Shown: positions 6,069 through 7,639 of the stretch, piece by piece
Position numbering within the stretch: position 1 is the first letter of the stretch
Layout of the letters: every line of letters starts with the position of its first letter
Program-made: the position numbers and the translations under genes
Assembly: GCA_002699325.1 (NCBI GenBank)
Contig: PABS01000030.1
Coordinates: forward strand, 54,402 to 62,040
Length of the DNA stretch: 7,639 nt
Source: Ponticaulis sp.
GTDB lineage: Bacteria > Pseudomonadota > Alphaproteobacteria > Caulobacterales > Hyphomonadaceae
Reading direction: 5' to 3'
Notes under the pieces: model-generated
What the model was told of the DNA's origin: nothing
What the model saw: the letters and a program-made list of their open reading frames with translations, nothing else
The model's database searches: none

Positions 6069-7601
6069 TCATGCTGGCGAGAGTGCAGGGGACATAACTG
6101 GATCCCTCCAGCGATAGGTCAGCGCTTCTGCCAGATGTCGGCGTGCAATCTGATCTGCGCCATCGAGGTCAGCAATGGTTCGGGCGAGCTTCAGAACCCG
6201 GTGATAGGCGCGAGCTGACAGGGAGAACTGGGTTGCGGCCTGTTTCAGCAGGGTCGCGCCTGCTGGATCAGGTTGGCATATTTCTTCCAGCTGACTCGCC
6301 GTGAGATCTACGTTGAGGGGTCTGGCATCGTGTTCAAGACCTGCAAAACGTCTAGCCTGAACTTCGCGGGCTGCCAGAACACGCGCGGCCACCTCACGAC
6401 TACCCTCGGCAGGCGGTGGCAAGGCGAGGTCTGCAACGGTCACTGGCGGCACATCGCAAAACAGGTCGATCCGGTCGAGGAACGGCCCTGACAGGCGCCC
6501 CTGATAATCCTGAAGGCAGCGCGGCTTTTTCCGGCAGTTGGCTTCTGAAGGTCCGCCACCACAGCGGCAAGGATTCATGGCGGCGATCAGCTGAAAGCGC
6601 GCTGGATACTTCACATGGCGGTTCGCCCGTGAGATCACGGCTTCGCCACTCTCCAATGGCTGACGCAGGGCTTCGAGAACCTGATTGTTGAATTCCGGCA
6701 GCTCATCCAGAAATAACACACCATGATGCGCCAAAGATACTTCGCCTGGCCGGGCCCGAGCGCCACCGCCAACGAGGGCCGCCATGGATGCGGAATGGTG
6801 GGGCGCGCGATACGGTCGCCGCCGGGATAACTCGCCTCGTTCCAGCATCCCTGCGATGGACTGAATCTGGCTCACTTCCAGCAGTTCTTCGGGGGCAAGC
6901 TCTGGCAGAACGCCCGGCATACGAGTGGCGAGCATGGACTTGCCAGAGCCGGGTGGTCCGCAGAAAACAAGATTATGACCGCCAGCCGCGGCGATTTCGA
7001 GTGCGCGTTTTGCGCCCTCCTGGCCTTTGACGTCTTTGAGATCCGGCAAGGGTGGCGATTTTTTCATGGCGCCTGCAGGAGGCGGCCCGATCACAGCGCG
7101 ACCAGCAGTGTGGTTGATGAACGCCATCAGGCTTTTGATCGCAAGAACAGACCCGCCCGCCCATGCAGCTTCTGCACCGGACGGCTCCGGGCAGATCAGG
7201 CTGAGATCCATGGCTTCTGCTGCGATAGCGGCCGGAAGTGCGCCATAAGTTGGCTGTAATTGACTGTCGAGCGACAACTCACCAATCGCGGCCATGCCCT
7301 GAAGGGCATCAGCCGGGATGGCGTCTATCGAAACAAGAAGGGCGAGGGCAATGGCAAGATCATAATGGCTGCCTTCTTTGGGAAGGTCTGCCGGGGCCAG
7401 ATTGACGATAATACGTTTCGGCGGGAGCGCGAGACCCATGGATGAAAAGGCCGCCCTGACGCGTTCACGGCTTTCGGCAACGGTTTTGTCTGGCAGCCCG
7501 ACAATCGAAAAATGTGGGTTGCCACCAAGAAGCTGAACCTGAACATCAACCGGCCGCGCTTCAATGCCATCGAAAGCGAAAGTTGTAATTCTGCTGACCA
7601 T
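6069..7601 (-). CDS. comM: ComM/YifB family Mg-chelatase-like AAA+ ATPase
   Basis: ComM is a hexameric AAA+ helicase shown in Vibrio cholerae to promote branch migration during integration of transforming DNA; in species not known to be competent its role is unclear. The 510-residue product has the usual family length. Residues 1-170 form the ChlI-like N-terminal domain, opening with MVSRITTFAFDGIEARPVDV and including FSIVGLPDKTVAESRERVR (31-49). The AAA+ core has Walker A GPPGSGKS (215-222), YRAPHHSAS (264-272), Walker B VLFLDE (295-300), and SGPFLDRIDL (371-380) with a conserved arginine. A four-cysteine cluster, NPCRCGG (C345, C347) plus C356 and C362, is characteristic of YifB and may bind metal. 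The C-terminal Mg-chelatase domain includes LSARAYHRVLKLART (461-475). A longer in-frame ATG exists at 7634, but MVSR at 7601 is the family start and has a good ribosome-binding site. First visible gene of the minus-strand block. Confidence 0.96.
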   Translation of the reverse strand: MVSRITTFAFDGIEARPVDVQVQLLGGNPHFSIVGLPDKTVAESRERVRAAFSSMGLALPPKRIIVNLAPADLPKEGSHYDLAIALALLVSIDAIPADALQGMAAIGELSLDSQLQPTYGALPAAIAAEAMDLSLICPEPSGAEAAWAGGSVLAIKSLMAFINHTAGRAVIGPPPAGAMKKSPPLPDLKDVKGQEGAKRALEIAAAGGHNLVFCGPPGSGKSMLATRMPGVLPELAPEELLEVSQIQSIAGMLERGELSRRRPYRAPHHSASMAALVGGGARARPGEVSLAHHGVLFLDELPEFNNQVLEALRQPLESGEAVISRANRHVKYPARFQLIAAMNPCRCGGGPSEANCRKKPRCLQDYQGRLSGPFLDRIDLFCDVPPVTVADLALPPPAEGSREVAARVLAAREVQARRFAGLEHDARPLNVDLTASQLEEICQPDPAGATLLKQAATQFSLSARAYHRVLKLARTIADLDGADQIARRHLAEALTYRWRDPVMSPALSPA

Positions 7602-7607
7602 TCTCGT

Positions 7608-7612
7608 CTCCC
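7608..7612 (-). promoter_or_regulatory. Ribosome-binding site of comM
   Basis: GGGAG on the minus strand ends six bases before the ATG at 7601-7599. This fixes the start at the conserved MVSR and argues against the upstream in-frame ATG at 7634, whose extra residues (MIYLCVWWETR) are not typical of the family. Confidence 0.7.
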
Positions 7613-7639
7613 ACCACACGCAGAGGTATATCAAGAAGA

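Noticed and set aside
7625..7632. Possible -10 element GATATACC upstream of comM on the minus strand
   Set aside because: Any -35 element would lie beyond the window edge, so it cannot be evaluated.
7602..7634. N-terminal extension of comM from an ATG at 7634
   Set aside because: The extra 11 residues (MIYLCVWWETR) are not typical of ComM/YifB proteins, and a good GGGAG ribosome-binding site precedes the conserved MVSR start at 7601.

Overview
The window looks like chromosomal housekeeping DNA from an alphaproteobacterium. By eye the G+C is in the mid-to-high 50s. The malic enzyme is the long form fused to a phosphotransacetylase-like domain, and it sits divergently next to mutS, an arrangement familiar in Rhizobiales and related alphaproteobacteria. 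A Caulobacterales or Hyphomonadaceae-like origin is possible, but nothing here settles the genus. I see no mobile element, CRISPR array, tRNA, rRNA or recent insertion. The only gene-free stretches are short.

Layout. Positions 1-589 (minus strand) hold the N-terminal third of or less of mutS, cut by the left window edge. A 148-base divergent regulatory region (590-737) separates it from maeB (738-3032, plus strand). MaeB is a complete 764-residue malic enzyme that makes pyruvate from malate. A strong hairpin terminator at about 3043-3089 lies between maeB and a convergent block of three minus-strand genes. Read in their transcription order these are: a ComM/YifB AAA+ ATPase (7601-6069), a soluble hybrid histidine kinase (about 6010-4526), and an AmpG-like MFS permease (4529-3087). 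The kinase and permease overlap by the four bases ATGA, so they are very probably translationally coupled. The gap between comM and the kinase is 40-58 bases with no convincing terminator, so all three may form one operon.

How the genes relate. mutS (mismatch repair) and maeB (central carbon metabolism) share only the intergenic region. In the minus-strand block, ComM is known elsewhere as a branch-migration helicase used in natural transformation. AmpG-type permeases import cell-wall breakdown products. The kinase lacks any transmembrane or recognisable input domain and carries two receiver-like modules: a degenerate middle one and a canonical C-terminal one. The most interesting hypothesis is that this orphan cytosolic kinase and the AmpG-like transporter form a functional pair, for example sensing and importing muropeptides or a related solute. 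That is inference from gene overlap only. No clearly unprecedented system is visible.
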